Positions 1 through 6,086 of a stretch of 16,275 nt of DNA are shown in pieces. The notes beneath the pieces were generated by a model. It was not told the origin of the DNA. It saw only the letters and a program-made list of their open reading frames with translations, and ran no database searches. Numbering within the stretch: position 1 is the stretch's first letter; every line of letters begins with the position of its first letter. Source of the stretch: an uncultured Clostridia bacterium (GTDB lineage Bacteria > Bacillota > Clostridia > Christensenellales > Borkfalkiaceae); contig CAMWQS010000024.1 of assembly GCA_947176485.1 (NCBI GenBank), positions 1-16,275 of the forward strand, read 5' to 3'. The position numbers were made by a program, and so were the translations under genes.

Positions 1-75
1 TTTATCCCCCCGCCCCCGCTTTTCAGTTTGATTTGCATTTAGTTAGTGTGCACACCAAGCAATTAAGATACTCGG

Positions 76-92
76 TTAAGCGGAACGCTTAA
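76..92 (-). repeat. Small palindrome overlapping the stop codon
   Basis: TTAAGCG at 76-82 and CGCTTAA at 86-92 form a perfect 7-bp inverted repeat with a 3-nt loop at the 3' end of the 145-aa gene. There is no U-tract, so it is a weak candidate for a 3'-end hairpin rather than a canonical terminator. A second short palindrome, GTGTGCACAC, lies at 46-55. The rest of 1-88 holds a C-rich stretch (about 6-18) and nothing else I can support. Confidence 0.35.
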
Positions 93-526
93 AGGAACGA
101 TTTGAATTTCTTTTCGAAGCCTTCTTCAAGGTTGATAAGCTCGGTCAAAAGATTTTTAACCTCGGGGTCCATATATTGGCTGCTGTCCGTAAGCGAAGTC
201 CTCAAAGAGGTTATACCCGTAACCGTACCCCTTAACATCATTTGCGCAATGTTTTGGGGCGAGTTGTCGCTTGCCGTACCCATTTTAATGGCACCCCACA
301 TCATTGCCTTTTTCATAGGGTTGGGCTCCTTCACGTCAACGTCGAACTTGTGCGCAAGCTCCGCCGCCTTAGAGCAAATCTTTTCGTATTCTTCGTGCTG
401 GCGAAGAATTTCTTCCTTAATAGCTACGTCCTCAACCTCGGGCAAAATATCCGAAATAGAGGTAAGCGCAAGCTGTGCGTTGCGGTAAATTTCCGCGATA
501 ATTTCACTTTCTTTTTTCAATTCCAT
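89..526 (-). CDS. Small all-helical protein of unknown function (145 aa)
   Basis: I do not recognise a named family with certainty. The protein has no signal peptide or membrane segment. It is rich in Glu, Lys, Leu and Ile in heptad-like spacing, so it is probably an all-alpha cytoplasmic protein, perhaps a four-helix bundle of the ferritin-like/DUF2383 kind (inference from pattern only). A more polar middle segment with KEPNPMKKAMMWG (about residues 66-78) joins two helical halves, and the C-terminus ends in LEEGFEKKFKSFL. The ATG at 526 is preceded at good distance by AGGAG (minus strand, about 532-536), which supports the start. The stop codon lies inside a small 7-bp palindrome (76-92). 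A repeated hairpin (539-592) sits directly upstream of its Shine-Dalgarno site. Real gene: high confidence; function: unknown. Confidence 0.85.
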   Translation of the reverse strand: MELKKESEIIAEIYRNAQLALTSISDILPEVEDVAIKEEILRQHEEYEKICSKAAELAHKFDVDVKEPNPMKKAMMWGAIKMGTASDNSPQNIAQMMLRGTVTGITSLRTSLTDSSQYMDPEVKNLLTELINLEEGFEKKFKSFL

Positions 527-538
527 AAAGTTCTCCTT

Positions 539-592
539 TCACAAAAATCTCGGCTATTCTGCGCCTGCGATTTTCTGTGATTTTTGAAGGCT
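539..592 (-). repeat. Hairpin repeat, copy 1 (conserved loop GCAGAATA)
   Basis: Arms TCACA (539-543)/TGTGA (576-580) and AAAATC (544-549)/GATTTT (569-574) are separated by a one-base bulge (C575). An inner GGC/GCC stem (552-554/563-565) closes an 8-nt loop at 555-562, read GCAGAATA on the minus strand. Outside the stem come five T residues and GAAGGCT. A second copy with different stem sequence but the same loop, bulge type and flank lies at 16221-16275. On the minus strand the hairpin ends directly against the Shine-Dalgarno site of the 145-aa gene. It could be a dispersed REP/MITE-like repeat or a cis-acting RNA element. Confidence 0.7.
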
Positions 593-602
593 CTGCCTCC
601 CT

Positions 603-642
603 GCCCGCGATTTTAAGGGCACACACATATATAATCGCGGGC
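603..642. repeat. Perfect 10-bp inverted repeat with 20-nt spacer
   Basis: GCCCGCGATT at 603-612 is the exact reverse complement of AATCGCGGGC at 633-642. It lies in the repeat-rich intergenic region and has no T-tract on either side, so I do not call it a terminator. A further small palindrome, GTGGC-ATA-GCCAC, follows at 658-670. Confidence 0.7.
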
Positions 643-684
643 ATTCCCTCCGCTGAGGTGGCATAGCCACAAATTGGGTGCGCT

Positions 685-708
685 AAGCAAAAAGCGTGGT
701 TTTTGCTT
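685..708. repeat. Perfect 9-bp hairpin
   Basis: AAGCAAAAA (685-693) and TTTTTGCTT (700-708) form a perfect inverted repeat around a GCGTGG loop. It is one of several clustered palindromes between 539 and 748. Confidence 0.6.
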
Positions 709-748
709 GCGCCGTTAATCGTTTTATGCTTTGGGGTTGCGCCGTTAA
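707..748. repeat. 12-bp direct repeat, 30-nt period
   Basis: TTGCGCCGTTAA occurs at 707-718 and again at 737-748, exactly 30 nt apart. Only two units exist and the bases between them are not repeated, so it is a short direct repeat, not a CRISPR array. The whole stretch 527-780 contains no convincing gene; it consists of these repeats. Confidence 0.6.
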
Positions 749-796
749 CTTTAATATGTGCGCGACACAAAAATTTATACACGCGGTTAAAAAGGC

Positions 797-824
797 TTGA
801 CTTTTATTCGCGTAGTGTGATAAA
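797..824 (+). promoter_or_regulatory. Probable sigma-A promoter for rplU-rpmA
   Basis: TTGACT (797-802) is followed after 16 bp by GATAAA (819-824), which is preceded by TG at 816-817, giving an extended -10 element (TGTGATAAA). It lies 115 bp upstream of the L21 start, leaving room for a structured leader. Confidence 0.55.
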
Positions 825-849
825 TTTAATACCGAGCCGCTTGAAACGG

Positions 850-925
850 GCTTTATAAGTGCGCCATTTTGCGCCGCCGAAGTTTCAGCGAGACGTGCGT
901 TCGGCTTTGCGAACCGAACAGCAAT
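850..925 (+). ncRNA. Probable structured 5' leader of the L21 gene
   Basis: Between the promoter and the Shine-Dalgarno site lie several helices: GCGC/GCGC (861-864/871-874) and GTTCGG (899-904)/CCGAAC (914-919), the latter just before AGGAGGT (926-932). Firmicutes rplU messages are known to carry an L21 leader motif (Rfam L21_leader), thought to serve autoregulation. The position and folding fit, but I could not compare against the covariance model. Confidence 0.4.
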
Positions 926-939
926 AGGAGGTAAAATTT

Positions 940-1428
940 ATGTACGCAATATTTGATAACGGCGGCAAGCAGTACAAAGCTTGCATCGGCGACCTTGTTA
1001 AGCTTGAAAAACTTTCGGGCAAGATTGGCGACAGCGTTGAGTTCCCCATCGTTCTTTTATCCGACGACAAGGGCGTTCAGGTCGCAAACGAGGTTGCAGG
1101 ATTGACCGTAAAGGCAGAAATCGTTTCCGAAGGCAAGGACAAGAAGATTATCGTCTTCAAGTACAAGCCCAAGAAGAACGAAAGAAAGAAGCAAGGACAC
1201 AGACAGCCCTACACCACCGTTAAGGTTACCGGCATCGGCGCCGTAAACGAGGCACCCGCTGCGAAGAAACCCGCAGCAGCTAAAAAGCCCGCTGAAACCA
1301 AGGCAGCTGCACCCAAGGCTACCGCACCCAAAGCAACGGCTGAAAAGAAAGCTGCTCCCGCAGCTGAGAAAAAGCCCGCTGCTAAGACTACTGCGGCAAA
1401 GAAGCCCGCAGCTAAAAAGGCAGAATAA
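940..1428 (+). CDS. rplU: 50S ribosomal protein L21 with Ala/Lys/Pro-rich tail
   Basis: Component of the large ribosomal subunit, which binds 23S rRNA. The first ~102 residues are a complete L21 domain: it begins MYAIFDNGGKQYKACIGD, contains the family-typical IVFKYKPKKNERKKQGHRQ segment (about 70-88) and ends with VKVTGI. Ordinary L21 proteins are about 100-105 aa; this one has 162 because of a low-complexity tail of about 57 residues made of AAKKPA-like repeats (Ala, Lys, Pro, some Thr and Glu). AGGAGGT at 926-932, 7 nt before the ATG, sets the start. The gene is followed after 18 bp by rpmA, the standard pairing. The prp/ysxB gene that often sits between them in Firmicutes is not here. Confidence 0.97.
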   Translation: MYAIFDNGGKQYKACIGDLVKLEKLSGKIGDSVEFPIVLLSDDKGVQVANEVAGLTVKAEIVSEGKDKKIIVFKYKPKKNERKKQGHRQPYTTVKVTGIGAVNEAPAAKKPAAAKKPAETKAAAPKATAPKATAEKKAAPAAEKKPAAKTTAAKKPAAKKAE

Positions 1429-1446
1429 TTTAAGGAGGATAACGGA

Positions 1447-1725
1447 ATGTTTTTTATAAGTTTATTCGCTCATAAGAAAGGAACGGGTTCTTCCCACAAC
1501 GGCAGAGACAGTAACCCCAAAATGCTCGGCGTAAAGCGCGCTGACGGTCAAAAGGTACTTGCAGGCAACATTTTGGTAAGACAGCGCGGCACGAAGTTCA
1601 AGCCCGGCAACAACGTAGGCATCGGCAAGGACGATACGCTTTTCGCGCTTATCGACGGCACGGTTAAGTTTGAAAGAGTAGGCAGAGACGGCAAGCAAGT
1701 TTCTATCTACCCCGTCGCTGAATAA
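1447..1725 (+). CDS. rpmA: 50S ribosomal protein L27 with a short N-terminal leader
   Basis: Large-subunit protein whose N-terminus reaches the peptidyl-transferase centre. The core HKKGTGSSHNGRDSNPKMLGV and the GNILVRQRGTKFKPG segment are diagnostic. Before HKKG there are eight extra residues, MFFISLFA. Firmicutes L27 usually has a leader ending in a motif like LQFFA that the cysteine protease Prp removes; here the leader is shorter and its end reads SLFA. The ATG at 1447 is preceded by AAGGAGG (about 1432-1438). No other start fits, because the next in-frame ATG is at Met26 (NPKML), well inside the L27 core. The gene is co-transcribed with rplU and followed by a terminator; obgE, a common downstream neighbour, is absent. 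Confidence 0.97.
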   Translation: MFFISLFAHKKGTGSSHNGRDSNPKMLGVKRADGQKVLAGNILVRQRGTKFKPGNNVGIGKDDTLFALIDGTVKFERVGRDGKQVSIYPVAE

Positions 1726-1737
1726 TTTTGATTTTGA

Positions 1738-1767
1738 AAATGAGGGCTTTACGCCCTCATTTCTTTT
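1738..1767 (+). terminator. Intrinsic terminator after rpmA
   Basis: AAATGAGGGC (1738-1747) pairs with GCCCTCATTT (1753-1762) around a 5-nt loop, followed by CTTTT. The Shine-Dalgarno site of the next gene (AGGAG, 1768-1772) begins immediately after, so that gene is probably expressed by read-through or from an unrecognised promoter. Confidence 0.85.
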
Positions 1768-1778
1768 AGGAGTTTATT

Positions 1779-2267
1779 ATGATTAAGGTTGCACCCCTTT
1801 CCGACGAAACGCAAAAGGAGTTTGAAAAGCTTTTTGCCGACTACTATGCAGAACTTGACTGCGACGAAAGCGTCCCCCACCTCTTGGAAGAATATATTCT
1901 GCCCGACCTTTTGGCGGGGCTTATTAAAATAGATATTTTAAAGGACGGCGAAGCTTACGCGGGGTTCGTTATATATCAAAAGGACGACATCGATAACGAG
2001 TGGAACTTCAAGGAAGGTTGGGGCGATATCCGCGAAATTTTCGTTGCCCCCTCCCACCGCCGCCAAGGCTTGGGCAAGTTCTTATTGTATACCGCCGAAA
2101 TGAAGCTTAGAGAGGCGGGCGCGGAAAAAGCTTACTGCTTGCCCGTCGAAGGCACGGAAGAATTTTTTACCGCTTGCGGCTACGCACGCGGCAACGAGTA
2201 CAGTGAAGAGCTCGATACCTACGTGTATGAAAAAACAAACTTGAATAACAAATGCTCGTGCAAATAA
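1779..2267 (+). CDS. GNAT-family N-acetyltransferase
   Basis: Cytoplasmic enzyme predicted to move an acetyl group from acetyl-CoA to an unknown amine. The acetyl-CoA-binding motif A is clear: IREIFVAPSHRRQGLGKFLL (about residues 87-106), with the RRQGLG pyrophosphate loop. A later beta strand and the EEFFTACGYARG segment (about 127-138) match the GNAT C-terminal half (FY.k.GF-type). At 162 aa it is a normal single-domain length. AGGAG at 1768-1772 lies 6 nt before the ATG. Nothing in the neighbourhood points to the substrate. The short tail NNKCSCK with two cysteines is unremarkable. Confidence 0.92.
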   Translation: MIKVAPLSDETQKEFEKLFADYYAELDCDESVPHLLEEYILPDLLAGLIKIDILKDGEAYAGFVIYQKDDIDNEWNFKEGWGDIREIFVAPSHRRQGLGKFLLYTAEMKLREAGAEKAYCLPVEGTEEFFTACGYARGNEYSEELDTYVYEKTNLNNKCSCK

Positions 2268-2272
2268 TTTAA

Positions 2273-2301
2273 AAAGCCCCGCGCAAATTGCGCGGGGCTT
2301 T
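2273..2301 (+). terminator. Intrinsic terminator after the GNAT gene
   Basis: AAAGCCCCGCGC (2273-2284) pairs perfectly with GCGCGGGGCTTT (2290-2301) around AAATT. The A-rich and T-rich ends make it usable on both strands, but only the + strand gene ends here. Confidence 0.9.
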
Positions 2302-2321
2302 ATTCGTATATTCGTTCCGTA

Positions 2322-2350
2322 TTGACAAAACGGATATAAATATGTATAAT
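2322..2350 (+). promoter_or_regulatory. Perfect consensus sigma-A promoter
   Basis: TTGACA (2322-2327), 17-bp spacer, TATAAT (2345-2350). A transcript would start about 7 nt after the -10 box, i.e. at or next to the ATG at 2357. Confidence 0.9.
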
Positions 2351-2356
2351 ACGGAT

Positions 2357-3016
2357 ATGAACAAAATCGTTTTTGTGGGTCAAAACACTAGCGGAGAGCG
2401 CGAAAATAAGTATATGGAAATTATCATAGGCGACGATTCAGTCGTCGTTGCTCCCCCCTATTGCGAGTACCGTGCCGAGGGCGAGGACTTGTTGCGGGTG
2501 TATATAGAGCAGCCCGTAACGCCGATAAAGGAATTATTTAGCTTGTCGGGCAACGTTACTTCGATTGCGCTCGCGGCTATGCAAGCCCAAGAGTTTTTAA
2601 GATGGAAAACGGGCGAAGCCGTGTTGCAGGCGCTGGGGAATTTGCTCGTTAGCCTTATAAACTTTTACGCCGACAAAAAGAAGTTTTCGCCTATGGTAGA
2701 GCTAGTGCGCGAAGATATTGCAAAAAATCTTTCCAACCCCCTCTACGCTCTGGACGATTATATTAAAAAGCTGCCGTTAAGCTACGACTACGTCAGGAAG
2801 CTTTTCCAAAAGGAAACGGGCGCAACGCCCCGCACCTATCTTGAAAACGCAAGAATGGAGCTTGCGGCAAGCATACTTTCAAGCGGGGTTACGAACAAGT
2901 ACAGCAACTACTCAGTATCCCAAGTTGCCGAAGCTTGCGGCTATTTGGAGCCTTTGTATTTTTCCCGCGTGTTCAAAAAACACTTCGACGTATCCCCCTC
3001 CGAGTATAAAAAATAA
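2357..3016 (+). CDS. AraC-family transcriptional regulator
   Basis: DNA-binding regulator of 219 aa from the ATG at 2357. The C-terminal ~110 residues form the two-helix-turn-helix AraC domain: LDDYIKKLPLSYDYVRKLFQ (first HTH), ATPRTYLENARMELA (linker helix), VSQVAEACGYLEPLYFSRVF (second HTH) and the classic end KKHFDVSPSEYKK. A short insert (TNKYSNY) lies between linker helix and second HTH. The N-terminal ~110 residues are a probable effector-sensing domain with no clear family. The frame is open upstream to a TTG at 2288, but that lies in the terminator and before the promoter. ATG 2342 lies inside the promoter. ATG 2357 coincides with the expected transcription start, and the next ATG (2414) has no well-spaced Shine-Dalgarno site. 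It is the only regulator in the window, so it may control the adjacent pectin locus (inference). Confidence 0.88.
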   Translation: MNKIVFVGQNTSGERENKYMEIIIGDDSVVVAPPYCEYRAEGEDLLRVYIEQPVTPIKELFSLSGNVTSIALAAMQAQEFLRWKTGEAVLQALGNLLVSLINFYADKKKFSPMVELVREDIAKNLSNPLYALDDYIKKLPLSYDYVRKLFQKETGATPRTYLENARMELAASILSSGVTNKYSNYSVSQVAEACGYLEPLYFSRVFKKHFDVSPSEYKK

Positions 3017-3023
3017 ACGAAAA

Positions 3024-3045
3024 CCCCGCGCTGAATAGCGCGGGG
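3024..3045. terminator. Bidirectional terminator between convergent genes
   Basis: CCCCGCGCT (3024-3032) and AGCGCGGGG (3037-3045) form a perfect 9-bp stem with a GAAT loop. It is followed by ATTTTAAATT on the + strand and TTTTCGTTTATTTTTT on the minus strand. It serves the AraC gene and the convergent lipoprotein gene. Confidence 0.9.
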
Positions 3046-3053
3046 ATTTTAAA

Positions 3054-4826
3054 TTAGTCTGCAACGTAAACGGTTATACTTTGAATAAACACTCTGTTAT
3101 CGGTGTCGATTACGACGGTAGTCGAAGCGTTGCTTGCCGTAAAATTGTAGTAGGTGATGCCCCAGTCGTTTTTGCTTGCCGTCTGCTGGGCGGAGCCGTT
3201 AACGGATATTTTATCCGTTCCGTCTTTATTCCATTGGCGGGCAGTAATGATGACGCCCGTTATTTTTTTGTTGAAAACAAGCGTGATTTTGCCGTCGTTG
3301 TTTGCCGAGCCGACTTTAATAAAGCCCGTACCCGTAACCGCACCGTTGACGTCGTCGTTACCAAGGCTGACGCGGCTTGCGGACGCACTTTCAAAAACGC
3401 TTGCGTTATCACACGCCAAGCCGAATATATAAGTCGGGTTGGCAAGGTCGCCCTTTTGCGTGAGCTTTGTCAAATCGAATATAAGCGGCGTGCCGTCCGG
3501 CTCGGTAGTTTCGGGATAGTAATTGTACTGTTTGGGGTCTACTTCGCTGTCCTTATAAGTAGTAGCGTCCCCGAGTGCCTGAACCTTAATCCACCACCCG
3601 TCCTTCAACTCCACGGAGCGGTTGCCGCCCGCGGGAATAACGAGCTCCTTGTTGACGTACTCCGAATAATAATCGCCCGCAACCGCATAACCGTAATAAT
3701 TTACCTTGTAGCCCGTTGCGTGTTCGACAGCGTTCCACGTTGCAACGCCCGTCTTGGGGTTAATATTGATTTTGGGCGTGGCGAGCTGCGTACGCGTGTC
3801 CGCCACGATTGAGAACATAAACGTAGGCTCTCCGTCGACGTACATATGGTCGTCGTCAACGTACAGCATTGCGGAGAGCATAACGTAAACGTCTTCGCCG
3901 TCCGCGGGGCAAGTAATCGTAACGTTGCCGTACTTATCCAGCGCAAGCGCGCCGTTACCGTCGTCTTCCACGGTCCACAGTATATTTACGCCGTAAAGAT
4001 TAACGGGAAGATAGAAGTCGCCCATTACCTGGGATTCTTCTTTCAGCACGTCCCAAGCGTTAAGCGTTTCAACTACAAGCGCGTATCTGTCGCCCTCTTC
4101 AATGCCGTTGAAATCAACCGAGCGGTAGCTTGCAAGCCCCTTGACCTCGCCGTCCACGGCAAGCGTACCCATTGCGGTTACGTCAAGCCCTACAAGGTTT
4201 CCGTCTATTGCCAAATACAGCTCGGGAACGTCTTTGCCGAAAAGGGTAAATCCGTTTTCAAGTACGGCGTCGCCGTCAGAGTTTGCCGCTATCGTACCCG
4301 TAACCATAAATTCGCGGCTGGGAAGATGCTCGCCGTAGTAGTTCATAATTTTAAGAATTTCGGCTACGGGGTAAATCTCGTCGTTAGATACGGCGAACTT
4401 GACCTCATCGCAATAATCGCCGTCGTCTAACCCCTGCGCCTCGTTGCCGAGGGCTTTAACCCGAAAAGCCCAAGTAGCATCAAGCTTTGACGCGTTGATT
4501 TCGGCAAGGTCAACCGTAACGGAGGTTTCCTTAACCGTTACAGCGTCCGATTCGTCGCCGTTAACGATATACGCGTAACCGCTTGCACCCTCTACCGCGC
4601 TCCAATTTAAATTTACCTTGCCCGCGTCCGTACCTTGAATAGTTACGGTAAGGTTCTCGGGTTTAGCAAGACTGTCTACGGGTGACTTGGTTTCGGTTTG
4701 GCTACCCGTATCGCCTTCACCGCCGCCCTCGCCTTCGGTATCGGTGCTGCACGCGGCAATACAGAAGCACGCACATATTGAAATTATAAGGCTTAAAATT
4801 ACGAGCCATAAACGCCGTTTTTTCAT
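3054..4826 (-). CDS. Secreted multi-domain lipoprotein with fibronectin-III/Ig-like modules (590 aa)
   Basis: Predicted surface lipoprotein. The first 26 residues are a lipoprotein signal (MKKRRLW, hydrophobic core, CIAAC; lipidated Cys26), then an acidic Gly/Glu linker. Visible modules: a fibronectin-III-like domain at about 55-148 (VNLNWSAVEGASGYAYIV, FRVKALG); an OB-fold-like stretch at about 170-240; an atrophied-Ig-like stretch at about 260-343 (FYLPVNLYGVNILWTV ... FMFSIVAD); a second fibronectin-III-like domain at about 349-430 (ATWNAVEHATGYKVNYYG, WWIKVQALG); and a C-terminal beta-rich domain at about 447-590 ending in VFIQSITVYVAD. No catalytic motif is recognised. Its own strong promoter (4857-4885) and place beside the pectin genes suggest glycan binding or a surface scaffold, but the ligand is unknown. 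The AGGTGG site (4831-4836) supports the ATG at 4826. Confidence 0.88.
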   Translation of the reverse strand: MKKRRLWLVILSLIISICACFCIAACSTDTEGEGGGEGDTGSQTETKSPVDSLAKPENLTVTIQGTDAGKVNLNWSAVEGASGYAYIVNGDESDAVTVKETSVTVDLAEINASKLDATWAFRVKALGNEAQGLDDGDYCDEVKFAVSNDEIYPVAEILKIMNYYGEHLPSREFMVTGTIAANSDGDAVLENGFTLFGKDVPELYLAIDGNLVGLDVTAMGTLAVDGEVKGLASYRSVDFNGIEEGDRYALVVETLNAWDVLKEESQVMGDFYLPVNLYGVNILWTVEDDGNGALALDKYGNVTITCPADGEDVYVMLSAMLYVDDDHMYVDGEPTFMFSIVADTRTQLATPKININPKTGVATWNAVEHATGYKVNYYGYAVAGDYYSEYVNKELVIPAGGNRSVELKDGWWIKVQALGDATTYKDSEVDPKQYNYYPETTEPDGTPLIFDLTKLTQKGDLANPTYIFGLACDNASVFESASASRVSLGNDDVNGAVTGTGFIKVGSANNDGKITLVFNKKITGVIITARQWNKDGTDKISVNGSAQQTASKNDWGITYYNFTASNASTTVVIDTDNRVFIQSITVYVAD

Positions 4827-4856
4827 ACGACCACCTCAAAATTATCTTTCAGCGAC

Positions 4857-4885
4857 ATTGTAGCACTTTATTTTATAAATGTCAA
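4857..4885 (-). promoter_or_regulatory. Strong sigma-A promoter of the lipoprotein gene
   Basis: On the minus strand TTGACA (4885-4880), a 17-bp A/T-rich spacer, then TACAAT (4862-4857). The transcript would start about 25 nt before the ATG, leaving room for the AGGTGG ribosome-binding site. Confidence 0.88.
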
Positions 4886-4898
4886 AATATATAGTATA

Positions 4899-4931
4899 AC
4901 CCGCCGTATCCGTAAGTGAATACAGCGGGCT
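4899..4931 (-). terminator. Probable terminator at the end of the pectin operon
   Basis: On the minus strand GCCCGCTGTAT (4930-4920) pairs with ATACGGCGGGT (4909-4899), an 11-bp stem with G-U pairs and a 10-nt loop. It is followed by TATACTATATATTTTG, a T-rich but interrupted tract. It lies 7 nt after the GH105 stop and just upstream of the lipoprotein promoter. Confidence 0.6.
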
Positions 4932-4937
4932 TATATT

Positions 4938-6077
4938 TTAGTGTTTTAACATCTTTATTTCGGTATACGCCATTACGAACGGTCCCGTACCCTTTGCGTC
5001 GTTTTCAACTACGGGTTCGGAAATATAGTAGTCGTAAGTTCCGTCGCGGTGAGGTTTGTCCTCGGGTCCGAGCCCAGCCATAAGGCAGATACCGCCAAGG
5101 TTCAGCTCGCCGTCCGTTTCGGTGAGATACTCACGGCAAATGCCGTTGAAAATCTTTTCGCCGACAGCCGCAAAACGCCTATCAACGAAGCCGAGCCGCG
5201 CACCCTTCATCATAGCGTAAGCTATCATTGCGCTGCCCGAGGTTTCAACGTAGTTGCCCTCTCTGCCCATCTGGTCAACGACTTGCCAGAACATATGCTT
5301 TTCGGGGTCGATATACTGCTCTAACCCCTCGATGGTCTTTCTGAAAATGGTGATAAGCTCCGCCTTCAGGTTGGGGCGCGACAAGTCGAAATAGCTTATT
5401 GCGTCCACGAGCCCTACGGTGTACCAGCCCACCGAGCGCAGCCAAAAGCTTTTGGAAAGTCCAGTTTCGGAGTTAGCCCAAAAGGCTTGCTTGGATACGT
5501 CCCAGCCGTGGTAGTAAAGCTTTTTGTCGTTATCGTACATATTGTTCCAGACGTTTCTGAACTGCTTTACTATATCGCCGTAGTTTCTGCCGCTGTTGAA
5601 GGTCGTTTCGTAGCGGGTGTAGAAAACCTGCGCCATATAAAGCCCGTCAAGCCAAACCTGATTGGGGTAAATTTTCTTGTGCCAGAAGTTGCCCGTTTCT
5701 GTGCGGGGTTGGCTTTGAAGCTGGCTGTACAAAAGGTTGATTGCCCTTCTGTATTTGGGCTTGCCCGTCTCCTTGTACAAGTCGAACAGCACGCGGCCCT
5801 CGTTGAGGTTGTCAACGTTGTAGGTCGACATTTCGTAGCCGCGGATAGTTCCGTCGTCGTAGACGTAATAGTCCACGAACTTATCAATAAAGTTAAGATA
5901 CTTTCTGTTGCCCGTCAGCTTGTAAATGGTGTAAAGCGAGGTCATCATACAGCCGTCGATATAGTTCCACGCCGGCTCCTTGCCCTGCCTTATGTTTTCG
6001 ATATTCCAAATAGGCGCGTCGGGGGTAGTTTCGTCTATAAGGCGGTCGATGTATCTGTCTATAACCGAGTAATTCAT
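4938..6077 (-). CDS. GH105 unsaturated rhamnogalacturonyl hydrolase (YteR/YesR-like)
   Basis: Cytoplasmic enzyme that removes the terminal unsaturated galacturonosyl residue (left by lyases) from rhamnogalacturonan or pectin oligosaccharides by vinyl-ether hydration. At 379 aa it has the usual length of the (alpha/alpha)6-barrel family. Family signatures: AWNYIDGCMMTSLYTIYKLTG (about 36-56), YNVDNLNEGR with conserved Asp89, and QVWLDGLYMAQVFYTRY with Asp144, matching the catalytic Asp of YteR (Asp143). Later come FWLRSVGWYTVGLVDA and ETSGSAMIAYAM. There is no signal peptide. The Shine-Dalgarno site AGGAG overlaps the GH28 stop codon (TAG at 6087), 9 bp from its start, so it is co-translated with GH28. 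It is the last gene of the operon. Confidence 0.95.
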   Translation of the reverse strand: MNYSVIDRYIDRLIDETTPDAPIWNIENIRQGKEPAWNYIDGCMMTSLYTIYKLTGNRKYLNFIDKFVDYYVYDDGTIRGYEMSTYNVDNLNEGRVLFDLYKETGKPKYRRAINLLYSQLQSQPRTETGNFWHKKIYPNQVWLDGLYMAQVFYTRYETTFNSGRNYGDIVKQFRNVWNNMYDNDKKLYYHGWDVSKQAFWANSETGLSKSFWLRSVGWYTVGLVDAISYFDLSRPNLKAELITIFRKTIEGLEQYIDPEKHMFWQVVDQMGREGNYVETSGSAMIAYAMMKGARLGFVDRRFAAVGEKIFNGICREYLTETDGELNLGGICLMAGLGPEDKPHRDGTYDYYISEPVVENDAKGTGPFVMAYTEIKMLKH

Positions 6078-6086
6078 TTCTTTCTC

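Noticed and set aside
539..592. Rho-independent terminator on the + strand
   Set aside because: The hairpin is followed by TTTTT on the + strand, but no + strand gene ends there. The stem is A/T-rich, and the same design recurs at 16221-16275 upstream of another minus-strand gene, so a repeat or leader element fits better.
707..748. Possible CRISPR remnant (12-bp repeats 30 nt apart)
   Set aside because: Only two short copies, no spacer-repeat array and no cas genes.
504..782. 92-aa open frame on the minus strand
   Set aside because: It runs through the cluster of hairpins and repeats and overlaps the start of the well-supported 145-aa gene. It has no ribosome-binding site, and its peptide matches no protein pattern.
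2288..2356. Earlier starts (TTG 2288, ATG 2342) for the AraC gene
   Set aside because: The TTG lies inside the preceding terminator and before the promoter. The ATG at 2342 lies between the -35 and -10 boxes, so neither would be in the mRNA from the visible promoter.
3081..4430. Long + strand open frames opposite the lipoprotein gene
   Set aside because: They are shadows of a gene that has a signal peptide, promoter, ribosome-binding site and terminator.
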